The position numbers were made by a program, and so were the translations under genes. Shown one piece after another: positions 34,049-44,071 of a stretch of DNA of 64,000 bases (the first letter of the stretch is position 1; each line of letters opens with the position of its first letter). Below the pieces are notes generated by a model, which saw nothing but the letters and a program-made list of their open reading frames with translations, did not search any database and was not told the origin of the DNA. The DNA is from Tissierella sp. Yu-01 (GTDB lineage: Bacteria > Bacillota > Clostridia > Tissierellales > Tissierellaceae): positions 1,116,001 to 1,180,000 of the forward strand of contig NZ_CP120677.1 of assembly GCF_029537395.1 (NCBI RefSeq), read 5' to 3'.

Positions 34049-36374
34049 TTTTCTCACCTAACTTCTTCCATATTGTTTCCGACGTAATTGGTATGGAATT
34101 AAAATTTACCTTTGTTGCTGCAGAAATTGCATTAGCAAAGGCTGAAGGGATTCCAAGTATTCCATGCTCACCTATTCCCCTAGTTCCAAACGGCCCATCT
34201 ATTTGTGGAGTTTCAATAAATTCAACATAATAATCAGGATTTTCTCCATATCTCATTACCTTATAGGTTCTAAGGGAAGTGTTCTCTATTATACCATCTG
34301 AATCATATAAAAAATCCTCACGAGTTGCCAAGCCAAGACCCATAGACATTCCTCCCATAATAAGACCACGAGCTAGCTTTGGATTTATCACACTTCCACC
34401 ATCTATAACAGTATAAGCTTTAATTAATCTATAGGTATGCATTCTTGGATCGTATTCTATCTCAACTCCTTGGGCACCTACTGTCCATGATACTCCAGTC
34501 TTACCTTTTCCAGTTTCTTTTTCTAAAGGTTTTAACTGACTAAAGATATAACTTCCACTTGCTATCATCTGTCCCCATATTGATTGTCCGCCGTCATATT
34601 TATAGCCATGAACTATATTTTTAAAATCGATATATAAATCAGGATTTGACTTATAATATACCCTTTCGTTAGCAACTTCTAGATCCTCTGGTTGACATTT
34701 TAGTACTATGGAACCTAATTGCTGCAGCTGTTTTATCAAATCATCTGCAGCCTTTATAACTGCATTACCAGCCATAAAGGTTGTCATGCTTGCCACTGTC
34801 TTCCAGTGTTTTGGTGTTACTTGTGTATCAACTCCCATAAATACATGTATTTTATCTGCACTCATCTTCAACTTCTCTGCCAAAATCATAGCTACAGTAG
34901 TCTTCATACCAGGACCTATTTCTACTCCACCAAAATTCAGATTAATACTTCCATCACTATTAAGTGTAAGAATAGCACCAGAAGTGGCATTAGTTGGTGA
35001 ATTTGATGTCTTCCATAGACCACTTATGCCTTTTGCTCTGATTTTTCCATCCTCTGTAATTCTAACTATTCCTTCATCCCAATTCATTGCATCTCTAAGT
35101 TTTACTAAGCAACTACTCATATCCCCTGTGTTATTTAGGGTTACTTTATCTTGAGTAGGTGTATAATTGCTTTCCTTTATTGCATTTATCAACCTTACTT
35201 CAAAAGGATCCAATTCTAGTTTTTCAGCTAATAATTCAATAATTCTCTCTATACAAAATATACTTGTAGTATGGCCGAAGCCCCGATATGATGTTACATA
35301 GCAATGATTTGTATAAACACTATATGAATCACAATGTATATTTTCAATATTATATGGTCCCGAGCAGCTTGCAGCTATAGACTTAGCCATACGAGGTCCA
35401 GTATCGGCATAGGCACCACAGTTGATCATATAAGTACATTCTAGTGCCGTTATTTTCCCAACTTTAGTAGCTCCAATTTTTAATTTTGCCTCTGCTGCAA
35501 TTTTTGATGGTGAACTCATCATATCCTGTTCTCTAGAATTTGCTAATCTTACTAATCTTCCATCAACTGCTAATGAAGCCAAATATACAATATATTCCAA
35601 CTGGATAGTTGCTTTTCCTCCAAAGGCTCCTCCAACATATGGTGTACGTACTATAATCTTCCCTTCTGGAATATTAAAGGTCTTACTTAGCTCCTCCTTA
35701 ACAGCAAATGGTGCCTGACTAGAGGTATAGATAATTACGGTACCATCAGGTTGAATCTGAGCCATAGCATTTCTTGTTTCCATTGCTATATGATCTGATT
35801 GAGGTAAAGAAAAGCTAGCTTCTACAACAACTTCTGATTCATTTAAACCCCTTTCAATATCACCTTTTCTTATCTTTACATGATCCATAATATTTGAGTC
35901 GAATTCAGGATATATATGGCTAGCTGGATAATAATATAGGTTTAAATCCTTATGTACCAATGTAGATTCAGGGATAATAGCATCCCTTATAGAATTTACA
36001 ACAGGCAATTTCTCATATTCTACCTCTATTAAATGTACTGCCCTCATGGCTTCTTCTTCACTATTTGCTACAACTACTGCAACAGGCTCTCCAAAATACC
36101 TTACTTTTCCCCTGGCAATTATAGGCCTGTCACAAATCATAGGACCTGTTAAAAATGGAGAATCCTTGCCAGTTATTATTGCCTTCACGCCGGAAGATTT
36201 CATAGCTTTTCTTGTATCTATATTTTTAATCAAGGCATGAGCATAAGGTGATGTCAATAGACGTGCATGAAGTATATCTGGTGATATGTTGTCACCATTA
36301 TATTTTGCACGGCCAGTAACTTTCTCCCAGGCATCCTTTCTTAAAGTATTTACACCTATATGTTGTGGCATCAA
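34035..36374 (-). CDS. Molybdopterin-binding catalytic subunit, xanthine dehydrogenase family
   Basis: 779 residues. The N-terminal aldehyde oxidase/xanthine dehydrogenase a/b hammerhead (VTGRAKYNGD, GEPVAVVVANSEEEA) leads into the molybdopterin-binding part. Typical loops are GGAFGGKATIQLEY, SYRGFGHTTSIFCIERIIE and the C-terminal GTRGIGEHGILGIPSAFANA with the catalytic Glu. The start is TTG 36374 (ATG three nt later) behind AAAGGAG. Substrate, a purine, N-heterocycle or aldehyde, cannot be told. It is the first gene of the operon, divergent from the siderophore genes. Confidence 0.9.
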   Translation of the reverse strand: MMPQHIGVNTLRKDAWEKVTGRAKYNGDNISPDILHARLLTSPYAHALIKNIDTRKAMKSSGVKAIITGKDSPFLTGPMICDRPIIARGKVRYFGEPVAVVVANSEEEAMRAVHLIEVEYEKLPVVNSIRDAIIPESTLVHKDLNLYYYPASHIYPEFDSNIMDHVKIRKGDIERGLNESEVVVEASFSLPQSDHIAMETRNAMAQIQPDGTVIIYTSSQAPFAVKEELSKTFNIPEGKIIVRTPYVGGAFGGKATIQLEYIVYLASLAVDGRLVRLANSREQDMMSSPSKIAAEAKLKIGATKVGKITALECTYMINCGAYADTGPRMAKSIAASCSGPYNIENIHCDSYSVYTNHCYVTSYRGFGHTTSIFCIERIIELLAEKLELDPFEVRLINAIKESNYTPTQDKVTLNNTGDMSSCLVKLRDAMNWDEGIVRITEDGKIRAKGISGLWKTSNSPTNATSGAILTLNSDGSINLNFGGVEIGPGMKTTVAMILAEKLKMSADKIHVFMGVDTQVTPKHWKTVASMTTFMAGNAVIKAADDLIKQLQQLGSIVLKCQPEDLEVANERVYYKSNPDLYIDFKNIVHGYKYDGGQSIWGQMIASGSYIFSQLKPLEKETGKGKTGVSWTVGAQGVEIEYDPRMHTYRLIKAYTVIDGGSVINPKLARGLIMGGMSMGLGLATREDFLYDSDGIIENTSLRTYKVMRYGENPDYYVEFIETPQIDGPFGTRGIGEHGILGIPSAFANAISAATKVNFNSIPITSETIWKKLGEKNDTI

Positions 36375-36523
36375 TCATCTTCTACTCCTTTGTTCTTAAT
36401 TTTGTTTTAATTTTAATTTTTCTTATATAGTTAAATAATTTCCAAATAAGCAAATATTATGTAAAACTTCTTATCAAAGATACGAAATTTTATTAAGTAA
36501 AAAAACAGCTATTTTAGTTTTAG

Positions 36524-36588
36524 CCGTTGACAACGGATTGTATATATGATAATTTTATATATTATCACTGATATTGATAATCATTATC
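36524..36588 (+). promoter_or_regulatory. Promoter region with Fur box upstream of the siderophore uptake operon
   Basis: The sequence GATATTGATAATCATTATC at 36570-36588 matches the 19-bp Fur consensus at 18 positions and is itself an inverted repeat. TTGACA (36527-36532), inside the palindrome CCGTTG-A-CAACGG (36524-36536), is a likely -35 element; the -10 is ambiguous in the AT-rich stretch before the Fur box. Iron-bound Fur would block transcription of the genes starting at 36629. Confidence 0.8.
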
Positions 36589-36628
36589 AGTGTTTTACAT
36601 AATTAATGTACTAGGAGGAAACTATTTA

Positions 36629-37609
36629 ATGAAAAAAATAATGTATATACTGTTTATACTTCTTATGTCAATGTCTGTAGTAGCTTGTTCTACTGATAAT
36701 TCTAAAGATGTTGCACCTGAGGAAGTTTCTAAAGAATCTATAACTATTGAACATAGTGCCGGAACTACTGTATTGGATAAGCCTGCAGAAAGAGTTGTGG
36801 CTTTAGAATGGATATATGGTGAAGATATGTTGGCTTTAGGAGTTCAACCTGTAGGTATGACTGATATCGAAGGCTATACTACTTGGATGAATTCAGGTGA
36901 TATTAAATTAGACGAAAATGTAGCTGATTTAGGTGTTAGAGGTAGCGCAAATCTTGAAGATATAGCTGCGTTAAAGCCTGATTTAATCGTTACAGCTGAT
37001 TATTACGAATACGATTACGAATTGTTAAGTGCTATCGCACCTACTATTGTACTTACACCGTATCCAGGTGAAGGTCACCCTACTGGAGAATATGATCACA
37101 TGATTAGCTCCATAGAGCTAATGGGAAAAGTTTTAGGACTTGATGATAAGGCTGCTGAAGTAATTGATAATTTAGAGAAAGCATATGCTGAGGCTAATGA
37201 AATACTTAAAGATACTGATGTAGATTTTGATTATATCGAGTTAATCGATTTTTCTACAGCTGATACTGTTTCAATGTATTTATATACTGATTCTTCAATT
37301 CATACAACTATTTTAGAGAAAATAGGCTTTAACAATATTTACAAGCCTGAAAAATTTGAACTTTATGGTCAAACAAATATTAATGTTGAAAATTTAGTTG
37401 GATTAGATAAGAACACTTTATTTGTAGTTGCTGATGAAGGAGCAGATATTTTTAGTAAGAACCTTATTTCAGAAAATGTATTAAATGGATTAGATTTCTA
37501 TACAAATGATAAAATGTATTATTTAGGAGCTAATGCTTCTCCATTTGGACCTTTATCTACTTTAACTTTTGTAGATACTGTTGTGGAGAGTGTTTTAAGT
37601 AATGAGTAA
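36629..37609 (+). CDS. Iron-siderophore ABC transporter substrate-binding lipoprotein
   Basis: 326 residues from ATG 36629, ten nt after AGGAGG; the open frame starts earlier but without support. The lipoprotein signal ends SVVAC (Cys20). The FecB/FhuD-type fold is seen in RVVALEWIYGEDMLALGVQPVGM, LEDIAALKPDLIV and the helical backbone region. It binds a ferric siderophore outside the membrane and delivers it to the fused permease. Its stop overlaps the permease ATG. A Fur box lies directly upstream, so iron control is expected. Confidence 0.92.
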   Translation: MKKIMYILFILLMSMSVVACSTDNSKDVAPEEVSKESITIEHSAGTTVLDKPAERVVALEWIYGEDMLALGVQPVGMTDIEGYTTWMNSGDIKLDENVADLGVRGSANLEDIAALKPDLIVTADYYEYDYELLSAIAPTIVLTPYPGEGHPTGEYDHMISSIELMGKVLGLDDKAAEVIDNLEKAYAEANEILKDTDVDFDYIELIDFSTADTVSMYLYTDSSIHTTILEKIGFNNIYKPEKFELYGQTNINVENLVGLDKNTLFVVADEGADIFSKNLISENVLNGLDFYTNDKMYYLGANASPFGPLSTLTFVDTVVESVLSNE

Positions 37610-39569
37610 AAAAGTTCTATTGGGGGGTCTTGTCGCCCTCCTTATTTTTTCTCTAATCCATATTAATCAAGGTTCTGTAGATGTTTCTGTAAGTACAGTT
37701 ATAGATGCAATTTTTAATTATGATAATTCAGTGGAACATAATGTTATACGTGATTTAAGATTACCTAGACTGGTAATTGGAATTATTGCTGGTGGAGCCT
37801 TAGGTATAAGCGGTGCATTATTCCAAAGCTTAATGCGAAATCCAATGGCATCCGCTTCTACTTTGGGAATCAATGCAGGTTCATATTTTTTCGTAGTTTT
37901 ATTTTCAGTATTTTTTCCTGGATTCGATAGTATACCATTCTTCCCTGCTCTACTAGGTGCTTTAGGTACAGCTTTTGTTGTAATGATTCTTGGAAAAGGC
38001 AGTTCAAATCCAGTTAAGATGACTTTAGCCGGAGTGGCATTGTCCCTAGTATTCTCCTCTATGACTTCTGCATTGCAACTATTATTTGAAAATGAAACTA
38101 AGGGGTTGTTTCTATGGGGTGCTGGCTCATTAGTTCAGAATAGCTGGAGAGGAATCAACTTTTCATTGCCTATCGTTACAATCTGTTTTTTAATTTCATT
38201 ATTCATAGCAAGGAAAATCGATATTTTGGAATTAGGAGACGATGTTGCAAGCTCTTTAGGACTTAATGTTAATTTATTTAGATATTTAGGAATTTTGATA
38301 GGCGTATTATCCACTTCTGCTATTATATCAGTAGTTGGACCAATAGGATTTATTGGAATTGTTGCTCCACATATAGTAAAAAGACTTGGGATTAAAAAGA
38401 ACAGTGAAATCCTACTTTCATCATTTTTAGTTGGATCTGTTGTATTAGTGGGAGCTGATGTTTTATCAAGGATGTTTACTGGAGGCAGTTATGAACTTCC
38501 AGTTGGAGCATTTACGGCTATTATCGGTGCACCATGGCTTATATATCTTGCTTTTAAAACAAGTAAAAATATTGGGAAATCATCTTATGGGTTATTGATA
38601 CAGACAGGAAAAAAGAGACTTCCTTTTATCTCTTTAGTAATAATACTTACAATTGTTATTATAGCTACTTTTATATTATCTCTTGGCAATGGAGGATTTG
38701 ATTTCTTTAATAGTGATACGGCAGAATTTGTTATTGCAAAGATAAGATTGCCAAGAATTTTAACAGCATTGTTGGCAGGAACTGTATTGGCTATAAGCGG
38801 TTTCTTGCTTCAAACTGTACTTAATAACACATTGGCAGACCCATCTACATTGGGTGTCACACCAGGTGCTGCTTTAGGAGCTTTATTTGCTATTTATTTT
38901 ATACCTAAAACAACTAGCCTTACAATTTCCATAAGTGCCTTTATTGGTGCAATTATTGCTTCAATCATTATATTTTCTATCTCCAGAAAATCAAAGTATA
39001 ATCCAACTATGCTGGTACTTGTTGGTATGGCCGTTACAGCAATTTGTGATGCAGGATTAAATATAATTATAATCAATACAACAGTTGGTAAATCAGCTTC
39101 TCTTGTATGGTTAGCTGGAAGTACCTACGGAAGCAACTGGAACAATGTAATTACACTGATAATAGGTATTGTTATTTTAGGCCCTATATCATGGCTAATT
39201 TGTAAAGATCTTGATGCTATTATGTTAGGAGAAGATGTTGCTACGGCAATTGGTAGTGATGTCTTAAGAGTTCGAGTTATAGCTTCATTTATAGGAATAT
39301 TACTTGCAGCTATTGCAGTATCTACTGTGGGTACTGTTGGTTTTATCGGTCTACTTGCACCTCATATGGCTAGGTTTATCACAGGTATAAAGCATAGGAA
39401 AAACCTTGTTATTACTGCACTAATAGGTGGATTGTTGCTGCTTGTAGCTGATTTTATTGGTCGTGTAGTTATTTACCCAAGTGAAATTCCATCAGGTCTT
39501 GTAGTTTCAATAATGGGTGCTCCATACTTTTTATGGTTACTATATTCTACATCAAAGATTAAGAGGTGA
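37602..39569 (+). CDS. fhuB: Fused double FecCD-type siderophore permease (FhuB-like)
   Basis: 655 residues made of two FecCD permease halves. The hallmark QSLMRNPMASASTLGI (first half) recurs as QTVLNNTLADPSTLGV (second half), and PIGFIGIVAPHIVKRLG recurs as TVGFIGLLAPHMARFI. About 18-20 membrane helices are expected. Most Gram-positive systems use two separate permeases, so the fusion resembles enterobacterial FhuB. ATG overlaps the binding protein stop by 8 nt. It works with the ATPase encoded 4 nt downstream. Confidence 0.92.
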   Translation: MSKKVLLGGLVALLIFSLIHINQGSVDVSVSTVIDAIFNYDNSVEHNVIRDLRLPRLVIGIIAGGALGISGALFQSLMRNPMASASTLGINAGSYFFVVLFSVFFPGFDSIPFFPALLGALGTAFVVMILGKGSSNPVKMTLAGVALSLVFSSMTSALQLLFENETKGLFLWGAGSLVQNSWRGINFSLPIVTICFLISLFIARKIDILELGDDVASSLGLNVNLFRYLGILIGVLSTSAIISVVGPIGFIGIVAPHIVKRLGIKKNSEILLSSFLVGSVVLVGADVLSRMFTGGSYELPVGAFTAIIGAPWLIYLAFKTSKNIGKSSYGLLIQTGKKRLPFISLVIILTIVIIATFILSLGNGGFDFFNSDTAEFVIAKIRLPRILTALLAGTVLAISGFLLQTVLNNTLADPSTLGVTPGAALGALFAIYFIPKTTSLTISISAFIGAIIASIIIFSISRKSKYNPTMLVLVGMAVTAICDAGLNIIIINTTVGKSASLVWLAGSTYGSNWNNVITLIIGIVILGPISWLICKDLDAIMLGEDVATAIGSDVLRVRVIASFIGILLAAIAVSTVGTVGFIGLLAPHMARFITGIKHRKNLVITALIGGLLLLVADFIGRVVIYPSEIPSGLVVSIMGAPYFLWLLYSTSKIKR

Positions 39570-39573
39570 TTAC

Positions 39574-40359
39574 ATGAAAAACATTCAAGGACATAATTTA
39601 ACTTTAGGATATGAAAATAATATTATTATAGATGATGTTTCCATTGAGTTTCCAATGAATAAGATAACTATTCTTATAGGGGCAAATGGTTGTGGCAAGT
39701 CTACTATGCTTCGCTCCTTTGCAAGGTTATTAAAACCCACATCTGGAGATATTGAACTTAATGGTAGAAGTATTTCTTCCCTTTCAAATAAACAGATATC
39801 TAAAGAATTAGCAATATTGCCTCAAAGTCCAGTAGTTTCTGGTAGTATAACAGTTAGAGAACTTGTTGAAATGGGTAGATTCCCTTATCAAAATTGGAGA
39901 AACAAATTAGATAAAAAGGATAATGAAATGATTGAAAAGGCTCTAAAGGACACCAATATGATTGAGTTCTCAGATAGAACCTTGGATTCATTATCTGGTG
40001 GTCAAAGACAAAGAGTTTGGATTGCCATGGTTTTGGCACAGGATACTGATATCATCCTTTTAGACGAACCTACTACTTACCTAGATGTTACTTATCAAAT
40101 TGATATCTTAGATTTAGTTTATAAGCTTAATAAAGAAGAAGGAAAAACTATTGTTATGGTTTTACATGATTTGAATTTAAGCTGTAGGTATGCAGATCAC
40201 ATAATTGCTCTTAAAAACAAGAAGATTTATAAACAAGGAACACCTGAAGAAGTGGTTACAAAAGAAGTTGTTAAGCATATCTTTGATATGGATTGTGAAA
40301 TTATAAAGGATCCATTATATAAAACTCCAATGTTTGTCCCATATAGTAGTGCAATTTAA
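39574..40359 (+). CDS. fhuC: Ferric siderophore ABC transporter ATP-binding protein (FhuC/FecE-like)
   Basis: 261 residues from ATG 39574, with GAGGTGAT upstream; an earlier in-frame start would lie inside fhuB and lacks a site. Walker A GANGCGKS (36-43), Q-loop LPQSPVVSGSITV, signature LSGGQRQR, Walker B IILLDEPTTYLDV and switch VLHDLNLSCRYADH give the FepC/FhuC pattern. It drives siderophore import with the fused permease. No clear terminator follows, so read-through into the kinase gene is possible. Confidence 0.93.
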   Translation: MKNIQGHNLTLGYENNIIIDDVSIEFPMNKITILIGANGCGKSTMLRSFARLLKPTSGDIELNGRSISSLSNKQISKELAILPQSPVVSGSITVRELVEMGRFPYQNWRNKLDKKDNEMIEKALKDTNMIEFSDRTLDSLSGGQRQRVWIAMVLAQDTDIILLDEPTTYLDVTYQIDILDLVYKLNKEEGKTIVMVLHDLNLSCRYADHIIALKNKKIYKQGTPEEVVTKEVVKHIFDMDCEIIKDPLYKTPMFVPYSSAI

Positions 40360-40425
40360 TATAGACAACCCCCTCAAGAATTGCTATATTAACCTTAACT
40401 AAGATATTTCAAAGGAGGAATCTTC

Positions 40426-42687
40426 TTGAAAAGCAGGGTTAAGAAATACAATAGCACACCTTTCATTCAATTTGAGAATAATCAAGTCTTTGAGGTTAAT
40501 AATGAATTTATCGATTTAACTGGTTATTCTAGAGATGAGGTAATAGGATTATCAATTGACGAAATAGATATCTTACTTAAAATAGACTTTCAGATTCATC
40601 TTGTTGAATTAGTAGATAAATATACCTGTTATTTGTTTAGAAAAGATGATGAGCCTAGATTTGTGACCATATCTCATAAAAATTTAGATTATAATAATAG
40701 TATATATTTTATTCATGAAGTTCCAAGCTCCAGAATCGAAAAATATTTTTCATATGTATTAACACTAATGTCAACTAATGAAAGGCTAGTTGAACTCTAT
40801 AGCTACCAGGATCAAATAATTTTATTAAAGTCAAACAGAAAGAACTTAACTTTTTTACATTATCCTATAAGTAATTTTGATTCTAATATTGGTCGTTCAC
40901 ATATAATATCAGAGTATTTTATACAAGTAATAGAAAAAGGCACCCCATTTTTTGCACAAGAAATGGAATTTACCAGCCCTACTGGTGAATCATTTTATTG
41001 GGACTTTTCTATTGTACCATTGCATAAGGAAAATAATCTCGACTATATAGTATTTGAAGCTAGTGATGTAACTGAAAAGGTTAGGAACAGACAACATATT
41101 ATGGATCAAAACAATCACTTGGAAATAATACTTGAACACATATCTGATCAGATTGTGTACATTGATAATAACGGTAATTTTAGATATATGAATACAGTAT
41201 CTGGTAAAAACCCCTTATATTACTTTTTACCAATGACGGAAGACAAAATTGTAAATGAAGGCTCTAAATTTTTTGATATAGATGGCAACCTAATATCCTA
41301 TGAAAATATGCCTACTCAAAGAGTATTAAGAGGTGAGATAGTATCCTCACAAAGAATATTTGCTATAAATAATCATATATCGTACTATGTAGAAGTATCA
41401 GGTAATCCAATCTATGATAGGATAGGCACCGTAGTTGGAGGTGTAATGATTTACAAAGATTTATCAAATATGATTATGGTTGAAGAATTTTCCTCTCTAG
41501 AGAAGATTACAAAGAACCTTGAATTGAACTATGCAAGCTTAACATATCCTGATTTTAAGATAGCTTATATTAATGATAAGGGATATAATACAATGAAAAT
41601 GTTTAATCTGGATATGGAATTGAATAATATCTCATACTTCTTAGGAAAAGATTTCTTTGATTTCTATAGTTTAGAATCAGATAAAGAAAAAACAAAGATG
41701 GAAATTATCGATTCTTTAAATAAGAATTCAACTTGCTACCATAGTAAAAGATTTGTTACAAAGGATTGTGAAAAATACTTAAAAACTATATTTCAACCAG
41801 TTTATGGCTCAAATAGTGAAATTATCAGAATTATTGCCATTGCATTAGATATAACTGAAGAAGAAAAAGAGAAAGAGCTTTTAACACAAAATCTAAAAAT
41901 GCAGGAGGACATGCTAATAAATACATCCCATGAGTTAAAGACACCATTGAATGTTATTTATAGCTCTGTACAATTATTAGACTTCTTTCTCGAAAACAAT
42001 TTACTACTTGATAATATCAGTAGATTCAAGCAAATTAATAATACTATAAAACAAAATTGCTATAGACTTACTAAGCTTATTAATAACATAATTGATTATT
42101 CAAGAATTGAATCAGGAGATTTTAAGCTTAACTTAATTAATGACAATATAGTAAAGGTTTTAAAAGAAATTGTCGAATCCATAGAAGAATATGCCTTTAC
42201 AAAGGGTTTGAAAATCAATTTTGTTTCCAACATTGATAAAAAAGTGATTGCGTTTGATCCATTTATGCTTGAAAGAATTATTCTCAATTTAATATCAAAT
42301 TCTATTAAATTTACAAGTAAAGGTGGTAAAATTGATATTACATTAATTGATAATGATAATTACATTGAAATATCTGTAATTGATACAGGTATTGGAATTG
42401 ATGAAAATTACTTAGAAGTTATCTTTGATAAGTTTAGACAAGTAGACTCTTCTCTTACACGTAGCGCAGAGGGCTTTGGAATTGGATTACCTCTTGTTAA
42501 ATCCCTGGTTGAACTTCATAAGGGAAAAATTACAGTAGAAAGCACTTTAGGTAAAGGTAGTACATTTAAAGTTGAACTTCCCTCAGTTACAGTAGAAAAT
42601 CCAATCGATACTCATCCATCAATAGTTGCAACTAAGAGAGTCGATAATATTAACTATGAGTTTAGCGACATATATGACATTTCTTAA
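40426..42687 (+). CDS. PAS-domain sensor histidine kinase
   Basis: 753 residues from TTG 40426, supported by AAAGGAGGA five nt upstream. Three PAS-like regions precede the kinase core (about 10-60, 225-345 and 360-480). The HisKA motif SHELKTPLN carries H502, followed by the N box (LNLISNSIKF), G1 (DTGIGID) and G2 (GFGIGLPLVKSL). No membrane helix is evident, so it is cytoplasmic. No response regulator gene is adjacent. It sits 66 nt after fhuC, so it may be co-expressed in iron limitation. The signal is unknown. Confidence 0.9.
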   Translation: MKSRVKKYNSTPFIQFENNQVFEVNNEFIDLTGYSRDEVIGLSIDEIDILLKIDFQIHLVELVDKYTCYLFRKDDEPRFVTISHKNLDYNNSIYFIHEVPSSRIEKYFSYVLTLMSTNERLVELYSYQDQIILLKSNRKNLTFLHYPISNFDSNIGRSHIISEYFIQVIEKGTPFFAQEMEFTSPTGESFYWDFSIVPLHKENNLDYIVFEASDVTEKVRNRQHIMDQNNHLEIILEHISDQIVYIDNNGNFRYMNTVSGKNPLYYFLPMTEDKIVNEGSKFFDIDGNLISYENMPTQRVLRGEIVSSQRIFAINNHISYYVEVSGNPIYDRIGTVVGGVMIYKDLSNMIMVEEFSSLEKITKNLELNYASLTYPDFKIAYINDKGYNTMKMFNLDMELNNISYFLGKDFFDFYSLESDKEKTKMEIIDSLNKNSTCYHSKRFVTKDCEKYLKTIFQPVYGSNSEIIRIIAIALDITEEEKEKELLTQNLKMQEDMLINTSHELKTPLNVIYSSVQLLDFFLENNLLLDNISRFKQINNTIKQNCYRLTKLINNIIDYSRIESGDFKLNLINDNIVKVLKEIVESIEEYAFTKGLKINFVSNIDKKVIAFDPFMLERIILNLISNSIKFTSKGGKIDITLIDNDNYIEISVIDTGIGIDENYLEVIFDKFRQVDSSLTRSAEGFGIGLPLVKSLVELHKGKITVESTLGKGSTFKVELPSVTVENPIDTHPSIVATKRVDNINYEFSDIYDIS

Positions 42688-42709
42688 AGGACTGCCTAGG
42701 CAGTCCTTT
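42686..42709. terminator. Bidirectional terminator after the histidine kinase
   Basis: A perfect stem AAAGGACTGC / GCAGTCCTTT with a CTAG loop overlaps the kinase stop codon. It stands 12 nt before the end of the convergent permease gene. Confidence 0.75.
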
Positions 42710-42720
42710 ATCATTTCACA

Positions 42721-44058
42721 TTAAAATATAATCGGTCCAATGAAACCCCATAACAGTATCCACGCCCATATTATTCCCACGGATATCCATAGTGCCTGAA
42801 GAGCTTCCTTTGTATTTTCACATTGAGCTGTTCCCATTTGTCCAGCAAAATTTGTTGTTGGATATATAGATCCTGTTACTCTTGTTGCTGCTAGAATAGA
42901 TGTTGCAAATACCGTCATTGGAAGCCCAACCTCTGTTGCTAATCCTCCAAACATATCTGCTATAATCTTGATTTCTGCAACAGCTGCTGCTTCTATTCCA
43001 AATCCGCCAACGATACTTGCAATTATATATACTGCTGTAGGTCCTGCCTGTTTTACAAGTCCTCCTAATAAATTGGCAAGGGCATCAAAGCCTCCTCCAA
43101 CTGTTACAAGATTTAACAATACCTCTATTGTTATGAATATTAAAAACATATTGAATTGAGAAGCCATTCCTTTACCCATTAGTGCAACTGCCTCATCTAT
43201 ATTCATCTTGTTAAATATGGCTACCACAGCCGCTAATAGTATCATAACTATTAGTGCGTAATTTGTTCCTTGTTTTGTAACAACTCCATAACCAACTAGT
43301 AAAATAAAGCTTACTAGAAAAGCTATTGCTGTACGTTTTTCTTTTGGTTCAATGACCATTGTATCTATGGATTTTATATCTTCGTCTAGCTTATATGCTT
43401 CCTTTCCTTCTAATCTTCTTTGAGTACGATTAGTTCCAATCCATGCTCCTATTAGCCATACAACTGAAAACGGCAATGCCGCAAATAACATTAATTGCAC
43501 ATATGATAGACCAGTAACTTCCATTGTTATCAATGTTACTCCTGTCAAAGGTCCTAGTATCAATCCCACTTCACCTGCAGTTTTAAACAATACTGCAACT
43601 ACTGTAGGAACTACCCCTAGAGATGCCATAATTGGGATCATTATTGGAGCTATAACTGCATTTCCTCCACCAAGGGTTCCTAGCATACCACAGATTAATA
43701 CTGAACAGATAATTAATGCGATTTTTGCCTTTGTTTGTGTGTTAACGCCTATTTTTTTAACTATCCAATAAACAAGTGTATGCGTTACTCTGGTTTCCGT
43801 CATCAAAACACCAAGTCCAGCACCGGCTAATATTATTAATCCTATTAACACAGTAGTTGAACCTAGTGCTGCTTGGAATATCTGAGCCATTTTTTTTAGA
43901 TTTAACCCCATCATAAGTGCTGCTAATGCAATTCCTGTAAGAAGACCAGAAACGTTGTTCTTACCTTTGAATGACATAACTACATAGACAATGAGTGGTA
44001 TTAATGCTAGTAACGATGGTGCATTTACTATTGACCAACTACCAAATTCAATTTCCAT
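42721..44058 (-). CDS. Multi-pass permease, paralog of the one at 757-2073
   Basis: 445 residues and about 11-12 membrane segments. It has the same landmarks as its paralog: GTLGGGNAVIAPIMIPIMA, VTGLSYVQLMLFAALPFSV and ATRVTGSIYPTTNFAGQMG. It belongs to the GntP-like ion-transporter superfamily by pattern. It starts 13 nt after the second deacylase stop and forms a two-gene operon with it. The repeated pairing suggests that it imports N-acyl-D-amino acids or exports/imports their products. No serine hydrolase gene follows here, unlike the first operon. Confidence 0.7.
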   Translation of the reverse strand: MEIEFGSWSIVNAPSLLALIPLIVYVVMSFKGKNNVSGLLTGIALAALMMGLNLKKMAQIFQAALGSTTVLIGLIILAGAGLGVLMTETRVTHTLVYWIVKKIGVNTQTKAKIALIICSVLICGMLGTLGGGNAVIAPIMIPIMASLGVVPTVVAVLFKTAGEVGLILGPLTGVTLITMEVTGLSYVQLMLFAALPFSVVWLIGAWIGTNRTQRRLEGKEAYKLDEDIKSIDTMVIEPKEKRTAIAFLVSFILLVGYGVVTKQGTNYALIVMILLAAVVAIFNKMNIDEAVALMGKGMASQFNMFLIFITIEVLLNLVTVGGGFDALANLLGGLVKQAGPTAVYIIASIVGGFGIEAAAVAEIKIIADMFGGLATEVGLPMTVFATSILAATRVTGSIYPTTNFAGQMGTAQCENTKEALQALWISVGIIWAWILLWGFIGPIIF

Positions 44059-44071
44059 TAAAAGCCCCCCT

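Noticed and set aside
34708-35154. A 148-codon plus-strand frame inside the molybdenum subunit gene
   Set aside because: It is antisense to a gene with full family motifs and has no ribosome site. It is a shadow of the coding strand, like other long frames opposite the permease at 757-2073.
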